A model generated the notes under the pieces. The model saw only the letters and a program-made list of their open reading frames with translations. It did not search any database and was not told the origin of the DNA. Made by a program: the position numbers and the translations under genes. A stretch of 64,000 nt of DNA from ENR-C587 sp942493235 (GTDB lineage: Bacteria; Bacteroidota; Ignavibacteria; Kapaibacteriales; UBA2268). Location: the NCBI GenBank assembly GCA_942493235.1, contig OW818676.1, forward strand, positions 2,418,001-2,482,000. Direction: 5' to 3'. Below, in pieces: positions 42,566 to 51,528 of the stretch (positions are counted from its first letter, which is position 1; the number at the start of each line of letters is the position of its first letter).

Positions 42566-44218
42566 CTATTTGGTCATTGCATCCCAGAATTTATTTTTCT
42601 TTTTGGTCGAGATGCCTACTCCTACAGATAGCTTTCTTGATAAGTCCGGATTGTTTTCAAATAATACGTTTTTCTCGTCAATTGCCATAATTGTAGAGCC
42701 TCCACCATCTAAATTTAATGCGTTATTACAGCCGATTAGCTTCATTATCATAGCTAAATCGCTTAATGATGCACCAACACATTTTTTAGTACTCATAGTG
42801 GGAGATACCGCAACCAAATATATTCTATTCATGCTTTTATTAGTGCCGATGGCGGTACGTGGCAATTGCCCGTTGATAAATCTTTTACCCGAAGAACCCT
42901 CTATTTGAGCTTCTTGCTTAGCTAAGTCATTTCGGACTAATCGTGGAGTTCCGCATACTGCATTTGTAAAAATAATATTAGAGAGATAATTGGTCTCGTA
43001 CTTCAGAAATAATGTGTCCCCAATGCGTGGGATTAATCTTTTGTTGAAATCCTTGCCAAGAGATAGAATGCATGTCTTCTGCGTCGTTTTAACTGCAAAA
43101 GTATCATAAGCAACTACTATACAAGGTACTCTTTTGTTTATGGCTACAGGAGTAAGATATTTCAAGGTTAATTTCGGCATATTATATTCTAACATGTTTA
43201 TTCTTTGAGCCGAGCGAATTTCTTTTTTAAATTCCAATGTGTCAAATTCAATATCTGTAGAATCTCTATATTCTATATCAACAAATGCCTCGCTAAGAGC
43301 TTTGTTAAGATTTTTATTAGGAACGTAGGGGATAGAGTCGCCACCAAAATAATTATATATTACAATCTGTGAAGAATCCGAACGCCTGTTCACAGCGTCA
43401 ATATTCAGCTCAAGCCCACGCCTACCTTTGATTTTCCCGTTGATTTTAAATCGTTCGATATACATTCTGTTTCGAGAATCGAAAAATGCCGAAGACCAGT
43501 TTTTATAGGAATTCATCTCGACAATTTCACCATTAACAATTACCGGTCCAATAGGGTAATTAGTATATGCTTTCCAGAAATTTCCGTTAACTGAGCCAAG
43601 TATTGATTTCTCGGGAGTATTGTTAAAGTCGAATTCATGATTTATGTCCTGCAACTTAGCCAACTCATTAATTAATCCGTTAGCTTTCATAATTGAAATT
43701 GAATTTTGGGGATTTGATACATCGGCTTCTATCAGATGAACATTAAAAGTAAACTTACTGTCGCCTATCATCAATTCTTTATAGTAAACTCCTTTACTTA
43801 GAGTATCAATCCTTAATTCTTCGATTTTTGAATCTTCGTTAAGGCATTCGACTCTAATATTGCGAATTCTACTTCTTCTTGATTTTTTCTTTCGTAACTT
43901 TTTTGAAGACTTAGAGTTGACTTTTACCTTAGATTTTGATTTTAAACTTGTTTTAGCTTTTGTCTTTTTTAAAGGTTTTTTAGCTGTTTTTTTTAAAGTG
44001 GCTTTTTTTACTGCCGTTTTTTTAGCAACTGATTTTTTAGCAGTAGGCTTTTTGGTTGACTTTTTGGTATTAGACTTTGCAATAATTTTCTTTTTTACAG
44101 TTTTAGCTAATAAATCGGTACCAAAGTCTAAAGTACCCACAAACAGACTAACCATAAACAATATGATTAGAGAAAATTTATATTTATAAGATTTGTATTT
44201 ATAAGAATTATTTATCAT
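42566..44218 (-). CDS. Secreted phosphodiester glycosidase-family (DUF2233) protein with Lys-rich stalk
   Basis: The frame is open from 44257, but that start would overlap the upstream gene. The ATG at 44218, four bases after its stop, gives 550 residues. A membrane or signal segment (about 14-35) precedes a very basic low-complexity region (about 40-115; KKSTKKPTAKKSVAKK, TLKKTAKKPLKKTK). The NAGPA/DUF2233 domain fills the C-terminal half: GSVNGNFWKAY, TAIGTNKSMNRIYLVAV and the hallmark CNNALNLDGGGSTIM. Family members remove sugar phosphodiester caps or act on exopolysaccharide. The basic stalk could bind anionic wall or nucleic acid. Third gene of the run rnhA, DUF1460, DUF2233. Confidence 0.85.
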   Translation of the reverse strand: MINNSYKYKSYKYKFSLIILFMVSLFVGTLDFGTDLLAKTVKKKIIAKSNTKKSTKKPTAKKSVAKKTAVKKATLKKTAKKPLKKTKAKTSLKSKSKVKVNSKSSKKLRKKKSRRSRIRNIRVECLNEDSKIEELRIDTLSKGVYYKELMIGDSKFTFNVHLIEADVSNPQNSISIMKANGLINELAKLQDINHEFDFNNTPEKSILGSVNGNFWKAYTNYPIGPVIVNGEIVEMNSYKNWSSAFFDSRNRMYIERFKINGKIKGRRGLELNIDAVNRRSDSSQIVIYNYFGGDSIPYVPNKNLNKALSEAFVDIEYRDSTDIEFDTLEFKKEIRSAQRINMLEYNMPKLTLKYLTPVAINKRVPCIVVAYDTFAVKTTQKTCILSLGKDFNKRLIPRIGDTLFLKYETNYLSNIIFTNAVCGTPRLVRNDLAKQEAQIEGSSGKRFINGQLPRTAIGTNKSMNRIYLVAVSPTMSTKKCVGASLSDLAMIMKLIGCNNALNLDGGGSTIMAIDEKNVLFENNPDLSRKLSVGVGISTKKKNKFWDAMTK

Positions 44219-44222
44219 AACA

Positions 44223-45083
44223 TTATAAAGCAACTGCACGGGCAACACTAATGCCACAACTGCTTTTCCCTGACTTTACATAATCAATTAGTGGAACATC
44301 AATAATTACTTTTTTCTCTTTAGATGAAGCATGCATAAAACGAATCGAACCGTCATTGTGCTTGAAGGCTAAGCCGGTATGACTATAGTCTAAGCCTGAT
44401 TTATTGGTTGCAATAAAGATAATATCTCCGTTTTTGATATTGCTAAGGGACTGCTTTAGCTTAGCTACAGGAATATAATATCTTTTGCTACTGTTAATTA
44501 GGTCTTCGTTGTGCTTGATTTCCTCGATGAAATCCGGATTATTTTCTAATGCCTTATAATATTTGGGATTATCTGTCATAAAGCTGACTTTGTTATTATA
44601 AATTATCCCGCCGATTGACATGGTAATATCTTTCACGATTTTCTTTTTGCAATTGTCGGCTATCCATTCTGATGAATAGTGGAGCCTTGACGGATATTTA
44701 TTGATTTTTCCATTTCTGTATCTGATTAATGTCAGCTCTTGCTCAAAGTCGGAAATACTATATTTATTTTTGGAAATAATTCTTGCAAAAGCCAGAGAAG
44801 ACTCGTAGAAAGTTACGCAGTCAAATCCGTCGAGCCTGTAAAGTAATTTTTCTTTAGCTTCAGTGTCTAAGCTCCCGCCAATGTATGGGCTGCCTATAAA
44901 TATTTCGGCTGTTTTGATAATTATATCATTAGTGGGCAGTTTAGACCATTTTTCGGATTCGGCTAAAGTCATTATTTTAAGAAAAATACTGTTTTCATTC
45001 TCTGAAAACAAATCCGAAGGTTTAATCAGTAAACTACCGAAAAAAAGACTTGAAACGCTATTTATAAAATTTCTTCTGTTCAT
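44223..45083 (-). CDS. DUF1460 amidase-like protein
   Basis: 286 residues. The N-terminus MNRRNFINSVSSLFFGSLL carries an RRNF pattern compatible with Tat export. The body fits DUF1460 (PF07313), an NlpC/P60-like fold: IGSPYIGGSLD, the catalytic Cys in LDGFDCVTFYES, LHYSSEWIADN, GDIIFIATNKSGLDYSHTGL with the catalytic His, and FMHASS. A characterised Bacteroides member is an N-acetylmuramoyl-L-alanine amidase acting on muropeptides. It lies two bases after rnhA and four bases before the DUF2233 gene, so the three form an operon. Confidence 0.9.
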   Translation of the reverse strand: MNRRNFINSVSSLFFGSLLIKPSDLFSENENSIFLKIMTLAESEKWSKLPTNDIIIKTAEIFIGSPYIGGSLDTEAKEKLLYRLDGFDCVTFYESSLAFARIISKNKYSISDFEQELTLIRYRNGKINKYPSRLHYSSEWIADNCKKKIVKDITMSIGGIIYNNKVSFMTDNPKYYKALENNPDFIEEIKHNEDLINSSKRYYIPVAKLKQSLSNIKNGDIIFIATNKSGLDYSHTGLAFKHNDGSIRFMHASSKEKKVIIDVPLIDYVKSGKSSCGISVARAVAL

Positions 45084-45085
45084 AT

Positions 45086-45589
45086 TTACATTTTAAATAA
45101 TTTGTTATCTAATGTTTTTTCATAAGCTTCATCAATCGCTAAATCACTAGCTTTAGCGGCATTTTTGGAAAGTACATCACATCTTTCGTTGCCCGGAATG
45201 CCGGCATGCCCCTCGACCCATTCGATTTTGATATTATGGTTTTTCCAAAGCGAGTCTAATTCTGCCCAGAGGTCCGGATTGAGAACCGGATCTTTGGCAT
45301 TTCGCTTCCAATTGTTCTTTTTCCATTTCTCTATCCAGCCGGAATTAATGGCATTGACTACCAAACGTGAATCAGTATATAGGGTGATATCATAATCTTT
45401 AGTGTCTTTTAGAGCTATTAAAGCTTGAATTACAGCTAAGATTTCCATTCTATTATTAGTAGTCAGCCTGAACCCGCCACTAATTTCTTTAACCCGTGAA
45501 CCGCTTTTTAGAACGGCAGCATACCCTCCGGGACCCGGATTACCTAAGCAGGCACCGTCAGTATATATGATGATTTCCTTTTTTTTCAT
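45086..45589 (-). CDS. rnhA: Ribonuclease HI
   Basis: 167 residues with the full catalytic set: Asp in IIYTDGACLGNPGPGG, Glu in NNRMEILAV, Asp in LYTDSRLVV and Asp in GIPGNERCDVLS. His of EWVEGHAG is also present. It degrades the RNA strand of RNA-DNA hybrids such as primers and R-loops. Slightly longer than E. coli RNase HI owing to a short C-terminal tail. First gene of a three-gene run with envelope proteins, an unrelated pairing probably due to genome compaction. Confidence 0.97.
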   Translation of the reverse strand: MKKKEIIIYTDGACLGNPGPGGYAAVLKSGSRVKEISGGFRLTTNNRMEILAVIQALIALKDTKDYDITLYTDSRLVVNAINSGWIEKWKKNNWKRNAKDPVLNPDLWAELDSLWKNHNIKIEWVEGHAGIPGNERCDVLSKNAAKASDLAIDEAYEKTLDNKLFKM

Positions 45590-45915
45590 TATACTTTCTT
45601 TCTATTAAGCAATTCAAAATTATTAAGCAATTCAAAATACAGATATGCAAAATAATCAAAAGAAATTAAAAATAATAATTGCAAAGCAAAAATGTTTATA
45701 AATCTAATAAATTTGTTCAAGTGTAGAAAGTAATATTAGACACTTGTAACCTAACTCAGAGCTTAGTAGGGAGGACAGTTTTTCCAATTCCTAATTCCTA
45801 ATTCCTAATTCCTAATTCCTAATTCCTAATTCCTAATTCCTAATTTCTAATTCCCAATTCCTAATTCATAGCCCCAACCACCAGCCACTATATAGCAAAT
45901 TGACTTATAAAAAAA
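45590..45915. other. Intergenic region with heptanucleotide array
   Basis: Between rnhA and tsaC. The left half is AT-rich with a short direct repeat TTAAGCAATTCAAAAT (near 45605 and 45622). The right half holds the CCTAATT array listed separately. Confidence 0.55.
45783..45870. repeat. Heptanucleotide tandem array (CCTAATT)n
   Basis: About twelve consecutive 7-bp units, the central ones perfect CCTAATT, the outer ones variants (CCAATT, TCTAATT, CCCAATT). The array lies 45 bp beyond the tsaC stop. Pure arrays of this kind change copy number easily by slippage. Confidence 0.9.
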
Positions 45916-46542
45916 TCAAAGAATAATTGACAATTTGTCTTGAATTTCTTCTTTAGTAATTACTCCTGTTCTGATGATTTTGGGCTTATCGGCAAGTGAG
46001 ATAATAGTCGATTCTAAGCCATATTTACAATTACCTTCGACAATGGCGGGTATCTGACCAAAGAATTTTTTTAAAATTTCGTCGGAATTAGTCAGAGATT
46101 TCTCACCGGAAATATTTGCTGAGGTTGCAGCAATAGGCTTATTAATAGTTCTAATTAGCTTTAGGCATTCGTCATTATCCGGATACCGTATGGAAATGCT
46201 GTCTAAGCCCGAAGTAATGCTCGAGCTTATTTTGTGATTTTTCTTCATTATTATAGCCAGTGGACCGGGTAAAAATTGTTCGGCTAACTTAAAAAACAAA
46301 TCGACAGGCTCCCTAATTAATTGTAAAGCCATTTCTACAGAGCAGACATGAGCAGAGAGGGGCTTTTCCGTATCTCTGGATTTTATAGCATAAATTTTTC
46401 TGCATGCTGATAAATTGTATATATCTGCTCCTATACCAAATACGGTTTCCGTAGGGAAGATTATTGCATGCCCCTGACTTACAAAATCTACTACCGATAG
46501 CAAGTCCGAATTATTATAAACATTATAAATCTTAGTTAACAT
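45916..46542 (-). CDS. tsaC: L-threonylcarbamoyladenylate synthase (Sua5/YrdC family)
   Basis: 208 residues, single YrdC domain. Recognisable are FPTETVFGIGADIYN, IKSRDTEKPLSAHV (the Lys-Arg pair that binds substrate), LPGPLAIIMKKN, DSISIRYPDN and AATSANISGE. It joins threonine, bicarbonate and ATP to threonylcarbamoyl-AMP, the first step in making t6A37 of ANN-decoding tRNAs. No C-terminal Sua5 extension, so it is the short TsaC form. It is followed upstream by the DUF1232 gene at a nine-base gap, so the two are probably co-transcribed. Confidence 0.93.
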   Translation of the reverse strand: MLTKIYNVYNNSDLLSVVDFVSQGHAIIFPTETVFGIGADIYNLSACRKIYAIKSRDTEKPLSAHVCSVEMALQLIREPVDLFFKLAEQFLPGPLAIIMKKNHKISSSITSGLDSISIRYPDNDECLKLIRTINKPIAATSANISGEKSLTNSDEILKKFFGQIPAIVEGNCKYGLESTIISLADKPKIIRTGVITKEEIQDKLSIIL

Positions 46543-46551
46543 ATTACTTCT

Positions 46552-46899
46552 TTATTTCAAATTAAAATACCATTTTCTAATTACATCTTTTGCTTTTTCT
46601 TTGTGCGAAAGCTTAATATTAAAGCCAACCGCTGCGATTGCGGAAACTAAAACACCAATATCATCGGAATATCCTATTGCAGGTAGAAAATCGGGCAGGG
46701 CATCAATTGGAAAAATAAAATATCCTAATGCTCCGGCAAGTACAGTTTTTGCCCAAGTGGGAGTATCATCATCTTTTAGGGCATAATATCCCACTAAAGA
46801 TAATTCGATTAATTTACTTGAAGTTTTAAAAATACTTGACTTTAACTTTTTCCAGTAGCTACTGCTTTGATATTGAGCAACATATTTCGAATTATCCAT
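46552..46899 (-). CDS. DUF1232 (YkvA-like) membrane protein
   Basis: 115 residues. The DUF1232 core is plain: LVGYYALKDDDTPTWAKTVL, then GALGYFIFPIDALPDFLPAI and GYSDDIGVLVSAIAAV. Two hydrophobic helices frame the PIDALPD motif. Function of the family is unknown; members are widespread small membrane proteins. ATG start, upstream partner of tsaC. Confidence 0.88.
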   Translation of the reverse strand: MDNSKYVAQYQSSSYWKKLKSSIFKTSSKLIELSLVGYYALKDDDTPTWAKTVLAGALGYFIFPIDALPDFLPAIGYSDDIGVLVSAIAAVGFNIKLSHKEKAKDVIRKWYFNLK

Positions 46900-47078
46900 A
46901 ATATTTTCCCTGTAACTTTTTTAAACTTACTATTTATAAATGAGCTATAAATTAACTCGTCATTAAAAATGCAGAAATAACAAATAAAATTTTTTTTTCT
47001 TTAGTTTTTTTTGTATTTTTAAGTGTCAGACAAATTGACGTTTAATAAAAAGTGTCAAAAAACTTACACATAAGTCAA

Positions 47079-47109
47079 CTTGTTCGACATCAAAAATAAG
47101 ATATTTTTG
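47079..47109 (+). promoter_or_regulatory. Probable Bacteroidota-type promoter of the NlpC/P60 gene
   Basis: CTTG at 47079-47082 and TATTTTTG at 47102-47109 are 19 bp apart, close to the TTTG / TAnnTTTG consensus. The predicted start is near 47116, and the ATG follows at 47138. Confidence 0.5.
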
Positions 47110-47137
47110 ATAAATAATTGTCATATTTTATAACAAA

Positions 47138-48022
47138 ATGAGAATAATAATTATGGATAAATTATATAAATTAGCTTCCAGATTCCTATTTTTGATGATA
47201 TTACCTATTTTATTTATTGGTTTAACTGACGACGCGTATGGAAAAAGAAAGAAGAAGAAAAAAAATAAGAGAAAAGTTGTTCGTTCATATAATCCTAAAA
47301 AAACAAAAAATGACGCATTAAATACAATTAGATGCAATTCTGAGCAGCTATCGGCACTTGCCGGTATTGAATCAGAGATTGCAGACCCCACCGGACAATT
47401 AAACAAAATTGATGAAAAATTTTCGGAATTATACGAAATCGACAGAGCCGGTCTTAACCCTGATGAAGAGGGCGAGGATTTAGATGAATTAGCTGCTGAA
47501 GATGACGTATTTGTTAATCTTGACGATTTCAAAATGATGTGGATGAATTACATGTTTGAAGGTAGCGAAGGCACAAACGAAATTATTCAATGTGGAATCG
47601 CAAAGCAAGATATAATGAATGAGATAATGGAATGGCTCGGCACTCCTTATCTATTTGGCGGTAATTCTGCCAGAGCAATTGACTGTTCGGCTTTTGTCCG
47701 TTCTATTTATCAAAAAACTGCAAATATCCTATTACCAAGAACTGCCCGTGAGCAGAGCGAAGTAGGAGTTAAAGTAGCTCGCAAAAATTTAGAATATGGC
47801 GACCTGATATTTTTTAATACCAGAAGAAAAGTCAGAGTTTCTCATGTCGGAATTTATTTAGGAGATAATCTTTTTGTTCATGCCAGCTCTCGCTATGGTG
47901 TTACAGTTTCGTCCTTAGAGAGTGATTATTATAACAAACGTTTTATCGGTGCGAAAAGACTTACCCAGAAAGATGCTATGAGGCTCAGTTTAGAAAATAA
48001 TGCGGGCTATCAAGGTCAATAA
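47138..48022 (+). CDS. Secreted NlpC/P60 peptidoglycan peptidase
   Basis: 294 residues counted from 47138 (an ATG at 47153 is equally possible). A hydrophobic signal (about 14-34) is followed by a very basic patch KRKKKKKNKRKVVRSY, then an acidic linker (about 85-135; DEEGEDLDELAAEDD). The NlpC/P60 domain occupies about 160-275: YLFGGNSARAIDCSAF with catalytic Cys183, RTAREQSEVG, GDLIFF, VSHVGIYLGD with His236, and FVHASSRYGV. It should cleave peptide stems of peptidoglycan. It resembles the partial gene at the left window edge. The switch from basic to acidic low complexity before the enzyme domain is unusual. Confidence 0.92.
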   Translation: MRIIIMDKLYKLASRFLFLMILPILFIGLTDDAYGKRKKKKKNKRKVVRSYNPKKTKNDALNTIRCNSEQLSALAGIESEIADPTGQLNKIDEKFSELYEIDRAGLNPDEEGEDLDELAAEDDVFVNLDDFKMMWMNYMFEGSEGTNEIIQCGIAKQDIMNEIMEWLGTPYLFGGNSARAIDCSAFVRSIYQKTANILLPRTAREQSEVGVKVARKNLEYGDLIFFNTRRKVRVSHVGIYLGDNLFVHASSRYGVTVSSLESDYYNKRFIGAKRLTQKDAMRLSLENNAGYQGQ

Positions 48023-48040
48023 AAAATATAAAAAATAAAA

Positions 48041-48075
48041 AAGGCTTTATATCTTGAATATAAAGCCTTTTTTAT
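48041..48075 (+). terminator. Terminator of the NlpC/P60 gene
   Basis: AAGGCTTTATA / TATAAAGCCTT, an 11-bp perfect stem with a seven-base loop, followed by TTTTT. Confidence 0.9.
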
Positions 48076-48433
48076 TTTAAGATATGTTTATCCCTCATTG
48101 ATATTTACACTTGGCTATCAAAATGTATTTATTTTAGAATTTCACTTATGGATTTATTTCAAAGTTATGATTTGACTAAAAAATACATACTAAATCAGAT
48201 TGTGAAAAGTAGTGAAAAAAAGTCTTTATACCTTTAGTACATAGCTTTTTTTATAGAGATATGTTTTTGTTAGTGTTATTACTAAATAAACGGGTCAGAT
48301 TGCCGATAATATAAACGTATATTTAAATAAATTAATAAGAGAATTGTTATTATTTCTTTTATTATATTTGATAAATTCTTATATTTACTTTTTATGATAT
48401 AAGTAAATTAATAATATAATTGAAAGGCTTGTT
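48076..48433. other. Intergenic, probable cheW promoter region
   Basis: About 360 AT-rich bases. TATATTTG at 48363-48370 fits a -7 box for the cheW operon, but no clear -33 element lies at the right distance. Nothing else recognised. Confidence 0.4.
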
Positions 48434-48943
48434 ATGGCTTCCTTTGATGACAGATATGAAGCAGAACTCGAAGAGATTGAAGAGAATGAAGATACCCAGA
48501 AGGACAAGTATATTACTTTTCTTTTAGGTGATGAAGAGTACGCTATCGAAATTAAATTTGTGAACGAAATAATCGGGATGCAGAAATATACTTATTTGCC
48601 CGATATGCCTGATTATATTAAAGGAGTAATTAAATTACGCAATAGTGTATATCCTATTATTGATGCTCGTAAGAAGTTCCATCTTACCGAAAAAGAATAT
48701 GGAGACAGAACTTGTATTATTATTGTAACTATTAATGATACTACTGTCGGCTTAATCGTTGATTTAGTCAATGAAGTGCTTGACATACCCGAAGATCAAG
48801 TAGCACCGCCTCCAAGAGCCAATATGAAGTCTAAAGACAGCTATATTAAGGGAATTGGCAAAATGGGGGAGAGAGTTAAAATAATTCTTGATGTTCATAA
48901 AATGTTTTCAGAAGACGAATTGTCTGATTTCCAGAACTTATAA
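48434..48943 (+). CDS. cheW: CheW chemotaxis coupling protein
   Basis: 169 residues. An acidic N-terminal extension of about 25 residues precedes a single CheW domain: YITFLLGDEEYAIEIKFVNE, MPDYIKGVIKLRNSVYPIID and VGLIVDLVNEVLDIPEDQVA. CheW bridges chemoreceptors and the CheA kinase. It is followed after 36 bases by the chemoreceptor gene, so the two form an operon. AAAGG lies just upstream of the ATG. Confidence 0.96.
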   Translation: MASFDDRYEAELEEIEENEDTQKDKYITFLLGDEEYAIEIKFVNEIIGMQKYTYLPDMPDYIKGVIKLRNSVYPIIDARKKFHLTEKEYGDRTCIIIVTINDTTVGLIVDLVNEVLDIPEDQVAPPPRANMKSKDSYIKGIGKMGERVKIILDVHKMFSEDELSDFQNL

Positions 48944-48979
48944 AAATTAATTTTTTTAAAATAATAGCTTGAGGTGCGT

Positions 48980-51418
48980 ATGAAAATTGGTTTGAAAATG
49001 AGATTGGGTTTTTTCTCAATCATACTTATTATGGTCGTTATCGGAGTATTTACTTATACTAATGTTAGTTCAATTAATTCATCTGTCGAAGTTGTTATCA
49101 AAGAAAAATTTGTTAAAACACTTTGGGCTAACGGTATTATTAACGGATTGAATGAGTCAGCTATTACAATGCGTGACTATGTACTAACTACTAATCCGGA
49201 ATTAAAAGCTCAAATTGAAACCAGACAAAAAGAAATCACCGCGGTAGTCGGAGCATTAGTCGATTCTTTGCAGAAAAATTTAAAGAGCGAAGAAGAAAAA
49301 GAAATGTTTAAAAAATATACCGAAGCAAGAGCAAATTACCGTGCTGTAAGGCAGATTATTATTGATAATCAAAATGCCGGCAATATAGCCGGAGCCGTTA
49401 GTGTAATTACCGGTGATTTTAAAGCAGCACAAGATTCGTACATTAAAACTATCACTAATATTATAGAGTTAGAAACAAAAGCAGTACAGACACTTGGCGA
49501 TCAAGCTACTTCCGATGGGAGTTCTACCATATTTTTGTCTTTGCTCTTAACTATTTTAGGTTTTGTAATTGCTATAATTGTCTCCTTTACTATTGAGAAG
49601 GGTATTGTTAATTCAATTAAAACTTCTATTATCGCCGCTAATAATATTGCCAAAGGTAATATGAATATTAAAGTTGATATCGATAAAAAGGACGAGACCG
49701 GTACCCTAATGAAAGCTATGAAGCAGATGAGTGATACCATTCAGTCTATGGTTAAAGACGCAAATCATCTTGCTGACGCTGCTATAAACGGCAAATTAGA
49801 TATTAGAGCCAATGCTGATCAATATGAAGGCGATTTTAAAGCACTTATCTCTGGATTTAATCAGACTTTAGATGCAGTTATTGACCCACTCAATGTAACT
49901 GCTGAATATGTAGATAGAATTTCTAAAGGCGACATTCCTCCTAAACTTACTAATGATGCCAAAGGAGATTATAATGAAATTAAGAATAATCTGAACCAGT
50001 TAATTGATGTATTCGGTTCTTTAATTAAAGACGTTTCTATGCTAGCAGATGCTGCTAAAGAAGGTCAAGTAGAGACTCGTGTTAATGCAACTAAGCACCA
50101 AGGAGACTTCCGCCGAATTATTGAAGGTATTAACGAAACATTAGATTTAATGATTAATCCTATCGGTGAATCAGTATCAGTATTGAAAAAAATGGCTGAA
50201 GGCAATTTGCAAGAGCGAGTAACCGGCAATTATAAAGGCGACCACGCAATATTAAAGAATGCACTTAATCAGACTTTGGATTCGCTTCCGCTAAAAGAAA
50301 CTATTGAAGTAATGAAAGCTATGGCTGACGGCGATTTAAAAGTAAAAATGACCGGAAATTATAAAGGCGACAGCTTAGAATTAAAAAATGCTATCAATGA
50401 TACTTTAGATTCACTTAATGAAATACTTTATAATGTCAGAACTACTGTTGACGAAGTTACTCGTGGAGCAATGCAAGTCTCAGATGCCTCTACCGCACTT
50501 TCTCAAGGTGCTACAGAGCAAGCCGCTTCTTTAGAGGAAATCACATCGTCTATGGCTCAAATTGGCTCTCAGACTCGCCTAAATGCCGAAAATGCCAATC
50601 AAGCAAATTCATTATCGTTAGAGGCTCGAACCGGTGCCGAAAGAGGAAACAGTGAAATGTCTCAATTGAATGAAGCTATGAACGAAATTAACGAATCAAG
50701 TAAAAATATATCTAAGATTATTAAAGTAATTGATGAAATAGCTTTCCAGACTAACTTGCTTGCTCTTAATGCTGCTGTTGAAGCTGCCAGAGCAGGTCGG
50801 CACGGTAAAGGGTTCGCTGTAGTTGCCGAAGAAGTTCGTAACCTCGCCGCTCGCAGTGCTACCGCTGCTAAAGAAACTGCCGAGCTAATCGAAAACAGTA
50901 TTAAAACTGTCGGGCGTGGCTCTTCTCTTGCACTGAAAACCGGTGAAGCTCTTGAAGATATTAAATCTAGTTCTGTAAAAGTTGCCGATATAGTCGGCGA
51001 AATTACTACTTCTTCTAATGAACAGGCTCAAGGTATTTCTCAAATAAATGAAGGATTATCTCAAATTGATAAAGTAACTCAGACCAACACGGCTTCTGCT
51101 GAGGAGTCTGCTTCTGCTTCTGAAGAATTGTCCGGTCAGGCTAATCAATTAAGAGAATTAATCGACAGGTTTAAATTAGTCAGAAATGATGATTTAAATA
51201 TGGGCTATAACTCATCAAGAAATAAATTAGGCTCAAATAAATCCAGAGCTTTGCCTGCCTCTACTCAAAATTATCGTAAAGAAGAGGATTTGGAATCAAT
51301 GCTTGATTTTAATGATGTACCGTCAGTACGCCAAAGCCCAAAACCTTCGAGTAACCCCCATAGAATGAAGCCCGAGGATATTATCAAATTAGATGAAGAT
51401 GATTTCGGTAGATATTAA
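48980..51418 (+). CDS. Methyl-accepting chemotaxis protein with several HAMP-type repeats
   Basis: The frame is open from a GTG at 48974, but the ATG at 48980 has GAGG at the right distance, giving 812 residues. Transmembrane helix 1 (about 8-28), a four-helix-bundle ligand domain (30-185; ITMRDYVLTTNPELKAQ) and helix 2 (about 187-208) are followed by a HAMP and three or four further HAMP-like repeats (about 210-490; ADAAINGKLDIRANADQYEG, MAEGNLQERVTGNYKGD, MADGDLKVKMTGNYKGD). The signalling domain has the invariant hairpin IDEIAFQTNLLALNAAVEAA then RAGRHGKGFAVVAEEVRNLA. The C-terminal tail is long and ends in EDDFGRY. Ligand unknown. Confidence 0.95.
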   Translation: MKIGLKMRLGFFSIILIMVVIGVFTYTNVSSINSSVEVVIKEKFVKTLWANGIINGLNESAITMRDYVLTTNPELKAQIETRQKEITAVVGALVDSLQKNLKSEEEKEMFKKYTEARANYRAVRQIIIDNQNAGNIAGAVSVITGDFKAAQDSYIKTITNIIELETKAVQTLGDQATSDGSSTIFLSLLLTILGFVIAIIVSFTIEKGIVNSIKTSIIAANNIAKGNMNIKVDIDKKDETGTLMKAMKQMSDTIQSMVKDANHLADAAINGKLDIRANADQYEGDFKALISGFNQTLDAVIDPLNVTAEYVDRISKGDIPPKLTNDAKGDYNEIKNNLNQLIDVFGSLIKDVSMLADAAKEGQVETRVNATKHQGDFRRIIEGINETLDLMINPIGESVSVLKKMAEGNLQERVTGNYKGDHAILKNALNQTLDSLPLKETIEVMKAMADGDLKVKMTGNYKGDSLELKNAINDTLDSLNEILYNVRTTVDEVTRGAMQVSDASTALSQGATEQAASLEEITSSMAQIGSQTRLNAENANQANSLSLEARTGAERGNSEMSQLNEAMNEINESSKNISKIIKVIDEIAFQTNLLALNAAVEAARAGRHGKGFAVVAEEVRNLAARSATAAKETAELIENSIKTVGRGSSLALKTGEALEDIKSSSVKVADIVGEITTSSNEQAQGISQINEGLSQIDKVTQTNTASAEESASASEELSGQANQLRELIDRFKLVRNDDLNMGYNSSRNKLGSNKSRALPASTQNYRKEEDLESMLDFNDVPSVRQSPKPSSNPHRMKPEDIIKLDEDDFGRY

Positions 51419-51450
51419 ATCTGATTTGACTATACACGCTTAAATAAAAA

Positions 51451-51483
51451 AAATCGGGATATTAATTATCCCGATTTTTTTTC
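51451..51483 (+). terminator. Terminator of the cheW-chemoreceptor operon
   Basis: AAATCGGGAT / ATCCCGATTT, a 10-bp stem with a seven-base loop and a T-run after it. The A-run before it would let it work on the minus strand too, for the 51529 gene. Confidence 0.88.
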
Positions 51484-51528
51484 ACCCCTCGTATCCGATT
51501 ATGATATATGAGTACAAGTATCCCTCTT

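Noticed and set aside
43860..44189. Plus-strand ORF rich in Phe and Leu opposite the Lys-rich stalk
   Set aside because: It is the antisense image of Lys and Thr codons in the DUF2233 gene and has no start signals.
45783..45870. Possible CRISPR array
   Set aside because: Units are only 7 bp, adjacent, without spacers and without cas genes nearby. The same holds for the 21-bp array.
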